From assembly GCA_903970425.1 (NCBI GenBank), contig CAJCIR010000039.1, positions 1 to 34,122 on the forward strand: DNA of 34,122 nt, read 5' to 3'. A program made the translations under genes and the position numbers. Positions 23,220 to 31,500 of the stretch are shown piece after piece. How positions within the stretch are numbered: the stretch's first letter is position 1; every line of letters starts with the position of its first letter. Origin of the DNA: Chlamydiota bacterium (GTDB lineage Bacteria > Patescibacteriota > Saccharimonadia > Saccharimonadales > UBA4665). The notes under the pieces are model-generated. The model worked only from the letters and a program-made list of their open reading frames with translations, did no database searches and was not told the origin of the DNA.

Positions 23220-24566
23220 ATGGTGAAAAAACAGGGATCTCGTTTTGTCTGCACGAACTGTGGGGCAGTAGCTGCGGCCTGGAGTGGGCGCTGTGCCGTT
23301 TGTGGTGAATGGAATACGCTACAAGAGGAGATTGTCTTAGATACTAGTGGAGCCAGTCCGAGTGGTGGCCACGTTCTTAAAGCTGAGTCTGTTAAGGCGG
23401 TTTCCTCTCACGATCAAAAACGTTTGCAAAGTGGCGTTGTCGAAGTAGACAGTGTGCTTGGCGGAGGCTTTGTGCCTGGTAGTGTAAATCTAATTGCTGG
23501 TCCTCCAGGAATTGGTAAAAGTACTCTACTGCTACAACTGGCTCAAGAACTTGCTGGCAAATTCAAGGTTCTATATGTTAGTGGTGAAGAGTCTGCCCAC
23601 CAGATTGGAATTCGTGCTAAACGATTAGGTGCTGAGTCACCTAATTTGCATGTTGCAACTAGCACCAGTTCTGATGACATTGCGGCTACTATAGCTAGCG
23701 GAGAGCATCAATTGGTCATAGTCGATTCCATACAGACTACCAGTACTGGGGCGCTAAGTTCAGCTAGCGGGACTGTCTCTCAAATTACTGGTAGCTCACA
23801 ACTACTAACCGCTGCTGCTAAAAAAACAGCAACTGCCTTGGTATTAGTTGGCCATGTTACCAAGGAAGGATCAATAGCCGGTCCTAAAGTTCTAGAACAC
23901 CTGGTAGATGTTGTGCTGCAGTTAGAGGGAGATAGTTATGGCGGCTTTAAAATACTCAGAGCTACTAAAAATCGTTTTGGCTCAATAACTGAGACTGGCA
24001 TTTTTGAGATGCTAGATGGCGGACTAAAGCCGGTCGATAATCCTTCAGCAGCGCTGCTGGCTGAGCGTCAAAATAGTGACGGATCAGTTGTACTGGCTAC
24101 TATTGAAGGGACTCGTCCTTTACTGGTTGAAATACAGGCTCTAGTCAACCCGACCAACTATGGCTATCCCAAACGAGCCGCCAGCGGCTTTGATCTAAAT
24201 AGATTAAACCTTTTGGTTGCCGTATTGGAACGTCGAACAAAACTAAAACTCAACGATCAGGACATCTATATCAACGTTGTCGGAGGCATAAGGATAAGTG
24301 AACCAGCGGCCGATCTTGCGATATGCATGGCAATTGGATCAGCCGCTAAAGGTTTACAGCTCAGCAGCAATGCGGTAGTATTCGGCGAGGTAGGACTGAG
24401 TGGGGAAGTGCGACGCGTCCCATACCTTGAGAAGCGCCTAACAGAGGCCAAAAAGTTGGGTTTTGAAGCGGCAATCGCTCCGAATCAGAAACCAGCTAAA
24501 CCATCATTATCAATTAAGAGTGTTTCTAATGTTAGGGATGCTCTAAACCAATTTTTAAAACAATAG
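23220..24566 (+). CDS. radA: DNA repair protein RadA
   Basis: RadA is a RecA-like branch-migration helicase that works on recombination intermediates. The protein has 448 residues from ATG 23220 (449 from 23217). An N-terminal zinc finger with four Cys (CTNCGAVAAAWSGRCAVCGEW) is followed by the RecA core with Walker A GPPGIGKSTLL (about 94-104), the sensor-like SIQTTSTGALSS, and the RadA-specific KNRFG motif (about 250-254). The Lon-protease-like C-terminal domain (about 275-448) includes GGIRISEPAADLAICMAIGS and FGEVGLSGEVRRVP. All usual landmarks are intact. The next gene, a PIN/TRAM protein, begins ten bases after the stop, a common radA neighbour in Gram-positive bacteria. Confidence 0.97.
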   Translation: MVKKQGSRFVCTNCGAVAAAWSGRCAVCGEWNTLQEEIVLDTSGASPSGGHVLKAESVKAVSSHDQKRLQSGVVEVDSVLGGGFVPGSVNLIAGPPGIGKSTLLLQLAQELAGKFKVLYVSGEESAHQIGIRAKRLGAESPNLHVATSTSSDDIAATIASGEHQLVIVDSIQTTSTGALSSASGTVSQITGSSQLLTAAAKKTATALVLVGHVTKEGSIAGPKVLEHLVDVVLQLEGDSYGGFKILRATKNRFGSITETGIFEMLDGGLKPVDNPSAALLAERQNSDGSVVLATIEGTRPLLVEIQALVNPTNYGYPKRAASGFDLNRLNLLVAVLERRTKLKLNDQDIYINVVGGIRISEPAADLAICMAIGSAAKGLQLSSNAVVFGEVGLSGEVRRVPYLEKRLTEAKKLGFEAAIAPNQKPAKPSLSIKSVSNVRDALNQFLKQ

Positions 24567-24576
24567 AAAGAAAAAA

Positions 24577-25293
24577 ATGAATTACATAATTATTATTTTG
24601 CTAGTTATTATTCTTGGCGTAGGTTTACTTCGGAATAGAAACACACCGGTTATCCAGTCTAAGAAAACTTCAGCTCGGAAACTAATACTTGATAGTAGCG
24701 GCCTAATAGACGGTCGGGTTATTGATATTGTCCGAGACGGATTTGTAGACGACGACATTATTGTTGCCCAGTTTATTGTCAACGAACTACAGCTTCTAGC
24801 TGACGGACGAGATCCTCACAAGCGTGAACGTGCTCGTTTTGGCCTGGATATGGTCCACGAACTACAAGAACTACAAGACGTTAACGTAGTTATTGACCGT
24901 AGCGAGTTTCCTGATATCGCGGCTACTGATGATAAGTTGGTCGCGCTTGCTAAGAAGCTTGATGGACTTTTATATACGACTGACTATAACTTGAGCAAAG
25001 TGGCCTTAGTCGAAGGCATTAAGGTCCTCAATGTTAACGAACTTGCTCAGCATTTGCGGCCCGTAGCCCTGCCCGGCGAGACCGTCACTGTCAAAATCGT
25101 TCAAAAGGGTAGTAGCGCCAACCAAGGCGTTGGCTATCTTGACGACGGCACCATGATTGTCGTTGATGGTGCGGCGAGGATGATGGATAAGAAAGTGACT
25201 GCTTCTGTAGATCGAATGCACCAAACGGTTGCCGGTAAAATGGTCTTCGCGAAGCTCGTAAATTCCAACAACCACAGATCCTCACACAACTAA
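24577..25293 (+). CDS. YacL-like PIN/TRAM-domain membrane protein
   Basis: A 238-residue protein with one N-terminal membrane helix (residues 3-18, YIIIILLVIILGVGLL), a PIN nuclease domain (about 35-155) and a C-terminal TRAM domain (about 165-228). PIN acidic residues are visible in LILDSSGLIDGR, IVNELQLLADG and the pair DIAATDDKL and LYTTDYNLSK, so the metal site looks complete. TRAM usually binds RNA, suggesting a membrane-tethered RNase. YacL of Firmicutes has several membrane helices; here only one remains. The gene follows radA by ten bases with a weak purine-rich ribosome-binding site (AGAAAGAAAA), so the two probably form one transcript, as radA and yacL do in Firmicutes. Confidence 0.9.
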   Translation: MNYIIIILLVIILGVGLLRNRNTPVIQSKKTSARKLILDSSGLIDGRVIDIVRDGFVDDDIIVAQFIVNELQLLADGRDPHKRERARFGLDMVHELQELQDVNVVIDRSEFPDIAATDDKLVALAKKLDGLLYTTDYNLSKVALVEGIKVLNVNELAQHLRPVALPGETVTVKIVQKGSSANQGVGYLDDGTMIVVDGAARMMDKKVTASVDRMHQTVAGKMVFAKLVNSNNHRSSHN

Positions 25294-25320
25294 TCTTCAG
25301 TTAATCTTTTATTTGAGTTG

Positions 25321-25348
25321 TTAGTATTGCCAGCAGAAGCATTATAAT
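25321..25348 (+). promoter_or_regulatory. Promoter of the beta-lactamase-like gene
   Basis: TTAGTA (25321-25326), a 16-base spacer and a perfect TATAAT (25343-25348). The leader would be about 28 nt, with only a weak GAGAGA Shine-Dalgarno candidate before ATG 25383. Confidence 0.5.
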
Positions 25349-25382
25349 TTATTAGTTACGAAGACCTATAGAGAGACAGTTA

Positions 25383-26357
25383 ATGGATGTAGAACGAAAA
25401 AGTTATACCTATCACTATTCTTATGGCAATGACTCTTCTTTGAGGGGACAGCCACCGAACCAAAACGGTCCAACGCGACCACCAAGACTTCGTCGAACTT
25501 TTGTAATCTTGTTATTGATAGTAGTTATCGCTGGTGTGAGCTATGCGTTTTTTAATGCGCACCACAACAAACCCAAGGTACTTGCCACAAAGACGCCTCC
25601 TATAGTGGCCCATACTCCGACTAGTGTTGTGGCTGCAACGCCGTCAGCTGCTTCACTTGAGGCTGCTAAAATCACCGCTATGGGCAACAACATTAACTCA
25701 ATAATTAATCAGAACACTAGCATGGACATCTCAGTCAGCTTGATTGACCTAAGTAACAATCAAGCTGAGCACTATGGTGACCCGACATCTTACAATGCTG
25801 CTAGCACTGCCAAAGTTATAACCGCAGTCGATTTTTTGCAAGAAGTAGAGAATGGGCAACAGAGTCTAAGTGAAACCATTAACGGCCAAACGGCGCAGTA
25901 TGATCTGCAACAAATGATAGTTGTGAGTAACGATGAAGCCTGGGAAGATTTGAATAACACTCTTGGATACGCCCAACTCCAGGCATATGCCCAAAGCATC
26001 GGGACTAGCAATTATCAGGCCCTTGCTAACACTGATACGTCGGACGATATGGCGTTAGTGCTGGAAAAACTTTACGAGGGTAAGTTACTTAATGCTAGCG
26101 ACACACAGCTGCTTTTGTCCTACATGAAGGAAGCGAACTATACTCAATATATTGTCCCAGCCGTTCCAGCGACCGACACTATCTATCAAAAGGTAGGAAT
26201 TTATGCTGGCGACTTACATGACGAGGCAATTATCGTTGATGGCAATCAGGCTTTTGTTATTGCCATATTTACCTACGGTCCAACTACTGCTGATTTCCCA
26301 GCCAGGGCTTTAGTTATGCAGCAGATAACTCAAGACGCTCTAGCGACCTACTTCTAA
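25383..26357 (+). CDS. Membrane-anchored class A beta-lactamase-fold protein with divergent active site
   Basis: A 324-residue protein: cytoplasmic basic segment, membrane helix (about 39-57, TFVILLLIVVIAGVSYAFF), Pro/Thr-rich linker, then a serine beta-lactamase/transpeptidase-like domain (about 90-324). The nucleophile motif is S141-T-A-K144 within NAASTAKVITAVDF. The second motif reads S182-N-D184 (VSNDEAWEDL) instead of S-D-N, and the third is K270-V-G272 (QKVGIY) instead of K-T/S-G. The overall fold is therefore likely, but standard beta-lactam hydrolysis is doubtful; a peptidoglycan-related hydrolase or binding role fits better. It converges with a class A PBP with four bases between the stops, which supports a cell-wall context. 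Confidence 0.82.
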   Translation: MDVERKSYTYHYSYGNDSSLRGQPPNQNGPTRPPRLRRTFVILLLIVVIAGVSYAFFNAHHNKPKVLATKTPPIVAHTPTSVVAATPSAASLEAAKITAMGNNINSIINQNTSMDISVSLIDLSNNQAEHYGDPTSYNAASTAKVITAVDFLQEVENGQQSLSETINGQTAQYDLQQMIVVSNDEAWEDLNNTLGYAQLQAYAQSIGTSNYQALANTDTSDDMALVLEKLYEGKLLNASDTQLLLSYMKEANYTQYIVPAVPATDTIYQKVGIYAGDLHDEAIIVDGNQAFVIAIFTYGPTTADFPARALVMQQITQDALATYF

Positions 26358-26361
26358 ACTT

Positions 26362-29304
26362 CTATTGTCCGGCAGCAGCTACGGCAATGTTAATAGGATT
26401 GGGTGTTGTGCCTTGATACAGTACACTGTCGACCACTTGACCGGTTACAGTTATGGTCTGTCCCGCATCACTAGCTGGCGGTGTCCAGACCACCGGTACG
26501 GTACAGACCGCTGGACTTCCTGTACAGTCCCCAGCAGGAATATCGCTGGTAGCAACTTGTACGCCATTGACTAGTAGGTTTATGGTCCCGGGGAACTGCG
26601 GGTAGTTGGGGTCATTAAGTAAATGAGTCCCTTGCGTCACAGTTACATTAAATGTACATCCATTGACTGTGTCACAGGCTGTAGAGGTATTGGGCGTGAC
26701 GACTATTGAGGGTGGAGTATCACTACATTGATGGACGGTGTCGCTTAATGTGGTTGTTGTTGTGTTTGCTGAGGCATTACCAATCGGCCAGAAAATATCA
26801 ACCGAGAATTGGTTAGTACTTTGTGTAGTCGTACTCTCTTTGGCAAGGGGTGGCGTACAGGTAGTCGCAAGATCACCAGACACTTTATCTAGAGTTTCGG
26901 TTGTTGTCTTGCTTGCTCCCACGGCTGAACCGGTATACCAAGAGGGATAGAGATCAGTACTTGGTCCTGGTACCTCGGCGCCGAATCCAGTTGTAACACG
27001 TTGAATATAAGCCGGCCCAACTTTAATGTCTGCTGGTTGTACCCAGTTGACAGCTTTCTCATCGAGTGAACCAAGGGCTTGCTCCATCCATGTTCTGGTG
27101 ATCGGTTCGGTTATGTCTTCGAAGTGTCCCTCTTCAAGGGCTTTGTTAAGAGTGTGGTAGCCGGCAAAACCGATAACTGCATATTGAGTACTCCAGGCTG
27201 TCATAACACCGTTATATTCCTGGTTTTCGGTTCCGGTCTTCACAGCTATATCCCAACCATTATAGTTTTGGAACTTTTGTGAAGTATTTAGATAACTAGC
27301 CCTTGGATCGTCAAGGATGCTGTTAATTATATAGGCCGTGTCAGGGTTGTAGACTTGGGTGCCTTTTGGTTGTTGCCACTGATAAACTGTTTTACCCGAA
27401 GAGTCAGTAATCTTTAGAATATAGGTTTGCGGAATTTCTTGACCAAGTCGAGCTAGGGTCACGTCACCGTTAACCTCCTGATCGATGGCAATATCACCAC
27501 TTCCCAGTGCAGCTGAACCGTAACATTGGGTCTGGTCGGCTGCGGTGGCGGTTTCTACGTTAACTCCTGGGGCATAACAGGCATAGGCTCCTGGGACACC
27601 AATAGCAGCATTTGCCATACTAATCCACTTGTTGACCGATGCAGTATACAGAGGACTAGTGTCGTGAGGTAAGATCTCATAGGCGCCCTTAACCGCTGGA
27701 ACGTTACGCGAGCCGGCTAGGGCATATCGAATTGTCTCAGCTCCTGGATAAACAAAGTTGTCATCCCAAAGGCAGTTTCCTCCATTGCTAGTTACTGTCG
27801 GCTCTGTCTTGTCGGTACACGGGTATCCAGGAAGTGGCTGTTGAACATCGTAGAGAATAGATCCCGCCCCAACGTTGCTATTGTTTTGAATAAGGGCGGC
27901 ATAAAGGAATGGCTTCATGCTAGACCCTGGTGAGATATTTGTGTTGGCATAGTTAATTTGTCCGTCAACAGGGTCATTGAAGTTTTCACCACCAACCTGT
28001 GCAACTACTTGGCCAGTTTGAACATTTTCAGCGACCATGGCCTCCTCATCCCCGCCAACATCTCTAACGTTTCTTTCATTATTATCGACATCTTCTATCG
28101 CGTAATTTTGAAGCTTGGTATTTAGTGTAGTGATCACCTTCCAGCCACCACGATCAACTGTTGCGGCTCCATATTCATTCTCCAGCTGTTGCTTGGCGGC
28201 CAGCACAAAGTATGGATCTTGAATACCGGCGTATTTATTTTGTAACGGTTGGACTTGGGCTAAGACGTCAACTTTTATAGCTGCATTGGCCTGATCCTGG
28301 GTAATATAACCCTGAGCAGCCATCTGATTGAGGATGTATTGTTGTCGATCAATAAGTGCTTCCTGGCCGAATTCGTCATCACTCGCAGCGGAATTGTAAA
28401 CCGGGCTGCTATAAGGAGAGTAATAGCTTGGTGATTGTGGAATGGCCGCCAACATAGCTGCTTGAGCCAGCGTCAGCTGACTGGCAGGCTCTCTGAAGTA
28501 ATCTTCGGCAGCAGACTCTACTCCATAATCAACCCCACCATATGGAGCAATATTCAAATAACCGGTTAGCACGTCATCCTTAGAATACTGACGCTCAAGT
28601 TCAACGGCCAGAATAATTTCTTTTATCTTAGTCGACAGTGTTCTACTGCCGTTTAGGCCCTCATTAAGTTTTACTAACTGTTCGGTAATCGTGGAGGCTC
28701 CCTGAAGTCCACTACCTCCACCAACACCGAGAACATCGTGCAGTCCAGCACGAATAATGCCGCTAATACTGAAGGCCCCCTCGTGGTAAAAGTTCTTGTC
28801 CTCAATTGCGACTGTGGCATCTTTCATATATTGGCTAATCTGATTCGATTGAACAGGGATACGCTTAACTGCGTCATAGTCTTGGAAGAGAAGTTGCGTA
28901 CCACTACTATCGTAGTAATCAATGCTTCCACCTAGATTGCTGCTGGATACGTCTTTAATATTAGGCAGATCTTTTCGGAAATAGGCGAATAGCCCTATAA
29001 GTAAGACAAACATTAGGACCACGAAAATGCCGAATAGCTTTAGAGCCATTAGGGCGCCATCTCGACTAAACCAAAAACGGATTACTCGACGGGGATGCAT
29101 TCGGGCAAGGATTCGCTTAAATCGATTGGTGGGCAGCGTACTGAGGTAGATTGCCTTGCGGCGGGCTCGTTCGTCTTTTCTGGCACGCCATTTCTCAGTA
29201 AAAGTCCGATTAACCTTAATAGATTTGCCAGTTTTAGTGACAAATACGTTTTTGTTCTTGCTTACCCGGCGACCAGTAGCAGGCTTCTTGCGTGGAGCAC
29301 TCAT
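26362..29304 (-). CDS. Class A penicillin-binding protein with C-terminal Cys-rich Ig-like extension
   Basis: A bifunctional peptidoglycan synthase of 980 residues. A long basic cytoplasmic tail (1-83) precedes one membrane helix (84-108). The GT51 glycosyltransferase (about 125-300) has Glu168 in VAIEDKNFYHEG and Glu208 in ASTITEQLVKLNEG. The transpeptidase has S461-S-M-K464, S532-R-N534 and K689-T-G691, all intact. Residues about 790-980 are an added Thr/Ser-rich segment and a beta-sandwich-like domain (FNVTVTQGTHL ... INLLVNGVQVA). All ten cysteines (496, 511, 576, 594, 816, 860, 877, 883, 927, 934) lie outside the membrane, suggesting disulfides. A nine-codon ORF precedes the start. Confidence 0.95.
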   Translation of the reverse strand: MSAPRKKPATGRRVSKNKNVFVTKTGKSIKVNRTFTEKWRARKDERARRKAIYLSTLPTNRFKRILARMHPRRVIRFWFSRDGALMALKLFGIFVVLMFVLLIGLFAYFRKDLPNIKDVSSSNLGGSIDYYDSSGTQLLFQDYDAVKRIPVQSNQISQYMKDATVAIEDKNFYHEGAFSISGIIRAGLHDVLGVGGGSGLQGASTITEQLVKLNEGLNGSRTLSTKIKEIILAVELERQYSKDDVLTGYLNIAPYGGVDYGVESAAEDYFREPASQLTLAQAAMLAAIPQSPSYYSPYSSPVYNSAASDDEFGQEALIDRQQYILNQMAAQGYITQDQANAAIKVDVLAQVQPLQNKYAGIQDPYFVLAAKQQLENEYGAATVDRGGWKVITTLNTKLQNYAIEDVDNNERNVRDVGGDEEAMVAENVQTGQVVAQVGGENFNDPVDGQINYANTNISPGSSMKPFLYAALIQNNSNVGAGSILYDVQQPLPGYPCTDKTEPTVTSNGGNCLWDDNFVYPGAETIRYALAGSRNVPAVKGAYEILPHDTSPLYTASVNKWISMANAAIGVPGAYACYAPGVNVETATAADQTQCYGSAALGSGDIAIDQEVNGDVTLARLGQEIPQTYILKITDSSGKTVYQWQQPKGTQVYNPDTAYIINSILDDPRASYLNTSQKFQNYNGWDIAVKTGTENQEYNGVMTAWSTQYAVIGFAGYHTLNKALEEGHFEDITEPITRTWMEQALGSLDEKAVNWVQPADIKVGPAYIQRVTTGFGAEVPGPSTDLYPSWYTGSAVGASKTTTETLDKVSGDLATTCTPPLAKESTTTQSTNQFSVDIFWPIGNASANTTTTTLSDTVHQCSDTPPSIVVTPNTSTACDTVNGCTFNVTVTQGTHLLNDPNYPQFPGTINLLVNGVQVATSDIPAGDCTGSPAVCTVPVVWTPPASDAGQTITVTGQVVDSVLYQGTTPNPINIAVAAAGQ

Positions 29305-29306
29305 TG

Positions 29307-29336
29307 TTACTTATCGCCACCCGTTTTACCAACCAT
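29307..29336 (-). CDS. Nine-codon upstream ORF before the PBP gene
   Basis: On the minus strand, ATG 29336 opens MVGKTGGDK, ending in TAA two bases before the PBP ATG at 29304. Its ATG lies ten bases after a perfect TATAAT, the spacing seen for the predicted leaderless starts in this window. It could be read from the 5' end of the mRNA and hand ribosomes to the PBP start, which has no strong Shine-Dalgarno sequence. Translation is not shown by sequence alone. Confidence 0.3.
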   Translation of the reverse strand: MVGKTGGDK

Positions 29337-29346
29337 ATACTCGAGC

Positions 29347-29352
29347 ATTATA
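29347..29352 (-). promoter_or_regulatory. -10 box of the PBP gene
   Basis: Minus-strand TATAAT (29352-29347). The -35 region has no strong match. The transcript should start near 29340, at or next to the ATG of the nine-codon upstream ORF. Confidence 0.55.
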
Positions 29353-29426
29353 GCAAACTCTGTGTGCAAAAACTCTAAAAAAATGTATCTGTCTTGACGG
29401 GCTATTCAGGAGTTATTAAGGTGCGC

Positions 29427-29432
29427 TATACT
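29427..29432 (+). promoter_or_regulatory. -10 box of tyrS, predicted leaderless
   Basis: TATACT followed by exactly seven bases (aagtccc) and ATG 29440. There is no Shine-Dalgarno sequence and no room for a T-box leader. Confidence 0.6.
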
Positions 29433-29439
29433 AAGTCCC

Positions 29440-30657
29440 ATGAACCTTTCTGAAGAGTTAAAGTGGCGTGGGTTTGTTAATCAGACCACATATAAAGATC
29501 TTTCGGTACTTGATAATAGGTCGATTGCCTTTTACCACGGTTTCGATGCGTCATCAGATTCCCTGACTATCGGCAATCTTGCCGCCTTAATGATGGACAA
29601 GTTATTTATAAGACATGGGCATCACGCTGTAATAGTTTCTGGTGGGGCAACAAGTCTAATTGGCGACCCGGGCGGTAAGGATGTCGAACGACCAATGCAG
29701 AGCGTAGAGACAATTGAAGCTAATGTCGCCAGTGTTCAAAAACAAATGGAGAAGATATTTGGGAGTAGCGCACAAATGGTCAACAATCTAGATTGGACCA
29801 AAGACGTTAAGGTTTTAGATTTCCTTCGTGATGTCGGCAAACACTTTAGTGTGACACCCTTAGTACAACGAGACTACATCGCTAAGCGTATTGGTGAAGG
29901 TGGTGCCGGTATCAGTTACGCGGAGTTTAGCTATACCATCCTGCAGGGTTTCGATTTCCTGCAGCTATATAAGAATCATAAAGTTGAACTTCAATTGGCC
30001 GGAAGTGACCAATGGGGTAACTGCCTCTCAGGAGTGGAGCTTGTTAGGAGGGTGATCGGCAAAGAAGTTAATGTGCTCACTATGCCTCTTATAATTAATA
30101 AGTCTACAGGTCGTAAATTTGGTAAAAGCGAAGCAGGAGCTGTATGGCTAGATGCCTCCAAGACCGATCCGGTTACCGAGTTTTATCAGTTCTGGCTAAA
30201 TCTTGATGATGAGGGCCTAGAGGAATACTTAAAGATATATACGGAACTGTCTAAAGAAGACATAGATAATATCATCGTTCAGCACATTCAAGACCGCGCT
30301 AAGCGCACCGGACAGCGAAGACTCGCTTGGGAAGTAACAAAACTTGTGCACGGTGAAGATATTGCCAAGCAAGCAGCGCAATACTCCGACGGTTTAATGC
30401 AGTCTGATCGTACTGCTGATTCTTCCTCAGCAATTAAAGTAAAGAGTGGTGCTAGTATCGTTGATACTCTTGTTGAGGCAGAGCTGAGCTCCTCAAAGAC
30501 TGAAGCTAGGCAACTTCTCTCGGACGGCGGAATTTATATTGATGACAAGTCGGTTAATAAAGATAAATTTGAAAAGACTGACTTCCATGACGGTGCACTA
30601 CGCCTCAGAAAAGGGAAGAAGCTAAACAATTCTGTGCTAGTCTTGTTAGAAGAATAA
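29440..30657 (+). CDS. tyrS: Tyrosyl-tRNA synthetase
   Basis: Class I aminoacyl-tRNA synthetase, 405 residues, the usual bacterial length. The HIGH-type motif is in GFDASSDSLTIGNLAAL (about 34-50). The tyrosine-site segment YTILQGFDFLQLY and GSDQWGN follow, and the KMSKS-type loop is KFGKSEAG (about 227-234). An S4 RNA-binding domain closes the protein (about 340-400, SIVDTLVEAELSSSKTEARQL then GGIYIDDKSVNKDK). The N-terminus ELKWRGFVNQTT is typical of TyrRS. It is probably transcribed from its own promoter, seven bases before the ATG. Confidence 0.97.
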   Translation: MNLSEELKWRGFVNQTTYKDLSVLDNRSIAFYHGFDASSDSLTIGNLAALMMDKLFIRHGHHAVIVSGGATSLIGDPGGKDVERPMQSVETIEANVASVQKQMEKIFGSSAQMVNNLDWTKDVKVLDFLRDVGKHFSVTPLVQRDYIAKRIGEGGAGISYAEFSYTILQGFDFLQLYKNHKVELQLAGSDQWGNCLSGVELVRRVIGKEVNVLTMPLIINKSTGRKFGKSEAGAVWLDASKTDPVTEFYQFWLNLDDEGLEEYLKIYTELSKEDIDNIIVQHIQDRAKRTGQRRLAWEVTKLVHGEDIAKQAAQYSDGLMQSDRTADSSSAIKVKSGASIVDTLVEAELSSSKTEARQLLSDGGIYIDDKSVNKDKFEKTDFHDGALRLRKGKKLNNSVLVLLEE

Positions 30658-30670
30658 TAAGTGCTACAAT
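30643..30670 (+). promoter_or_regulatory. Promoter of the methyltransferase gene, inside the tyrS 3' end
   Basis: TTGTTA (30643-30648), a 16-base spacer and TACAAT (30665-30670), 15 bases before ATG 30686. The leader would be about eight bases without a Shine-Dalgarno sequence. Confidence 0.55.
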
Positions 30671-30685
30671 AAGCCCTTAACATTT

Positions 30686-31468
30686 ATGACAACAACAAAA
30701 TCCAAGGCTCCACTACACAAAAAAGCGGACCAGTATAACGATCCTAAACACAACTACCTGCAGTACTGGAATCATAGGAACTATGAACACGGTGCTGAAG
30801 TTTTAGCTATTAGGAGACTCCTGCAAGGCAAGCACTTCAAAAAAGCCATTGATATTGGTGGTGGCTATGGCAGACTGAGTGTCGTCTTGGAGGAATTTGC
30901 CGACGAAGTTACTCTACTCGAACCTTCTAGCCAACAGCTTGATATAGCTACTGATTTTCTAGCCGAACATCCTAAAGTCAGTAAGAACCTAATGCAGGCT
31001 GATGACTTGAAATATGATGACAATTCTATAGATTTAGCCATCATGATCCGAGTCATGCACCACCTACCAGACCCCACAGCCGAGTTTAAGGAAATTCGTA
31101 GAGTACTAAGCCCAGATGGTTTTGCAATAATCGAAGTCGCTAACTATATGCACGCCGTGAACCGCGTAAAATTGCTGGTGCAAGGCAAAAGAGTACCTCG
31201 TGACCCAGTCGACATCCGCTCCAGGAAAAATCGTAATGATAGCGAGATCGCTTTCGTTAATCACAACCCAAAGACAGTAAAGAAACAACTAGCCCACGCT
31301 GGCCTTAAGGTCGACCGAGTTCTATCTGTTTCTAATTTGCGCAACCCGGCACTCAAAAAAATAATGCCTCAGAGCATGATGCTAGGAATCGAGGGCATTC
31401 TGCAGCCAGTAATGGCTCGAACCTATTTTGGGCCTAGTATCTTCTTTTTGATTCACAAAGTCTCCTAA
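30686..31468 (+). CDS. Class I SAM-dependent methyltransferase
   Basis: A 260-residue type-11-like methyltransferase. SAM-binding motif I is AIDIGGGYGRLSVVL (about 52-66), followed by the acidic ribose contact LLEPSSQQL (about 76-84), motif IV SIDLAIMIRVMHHLPDP (about 111-127) and LSPDGFAIIEVAN. The remainder, with conserved-looking positive patches (QGKRVPRDPVDIRSRKNR), gives no clear substrate. The open N-terminus is basic. Such proteins modify lipids, quinones, small molecules or RNA; no neighbour decides between these. It is placed between tyrS and recG with its own promoter. Confidence 0.88.
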   Translation: MTTTKSKAPLHKKADQYNDPKHNYLQYWNHRNYEHGAEVLAIRRLLQGKHFKKAIDIGGGYGRLSVVLEEFADEVTLLEPSSQQLDIATDFLAEHPKVSKNLMQADDLKYDDNSIDLAIMIRVMHHLPDPTAEFKEIRRVLSPDGFAIIEVANYMHAVNRVKLLVQGKRVPRDPVDIRSRKNRNDSEIAFVNHNPKTVKKQLAHAGLKVDRVLSVSNLRNPALKKIMPQSMMLGIEGILQPVMARTYFGPSIFFLIHKVS

Positions 31469-31485
31469 GGGCGACTGCATACCTA

Positions 31486-31491
31486 TATACT
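31486..31491 (+). promoter_or_regulatory. -10 box of recG, predicted leaderless
   Basis: TATACT followed by nine bases (gttaggcgt) and ATG 31501. No Shine-Dalgarno sequence and no convincing -35. Confidence 0.5.
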
Positions 31492-31500
31492 GTTAGGCGT

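Noticed and set aside
29391-29439. T-box or other leader riboswitch upstream of tyrS
   Set aside because: The -10 box lies seven bases before the ATG, leaving no leader to fold.
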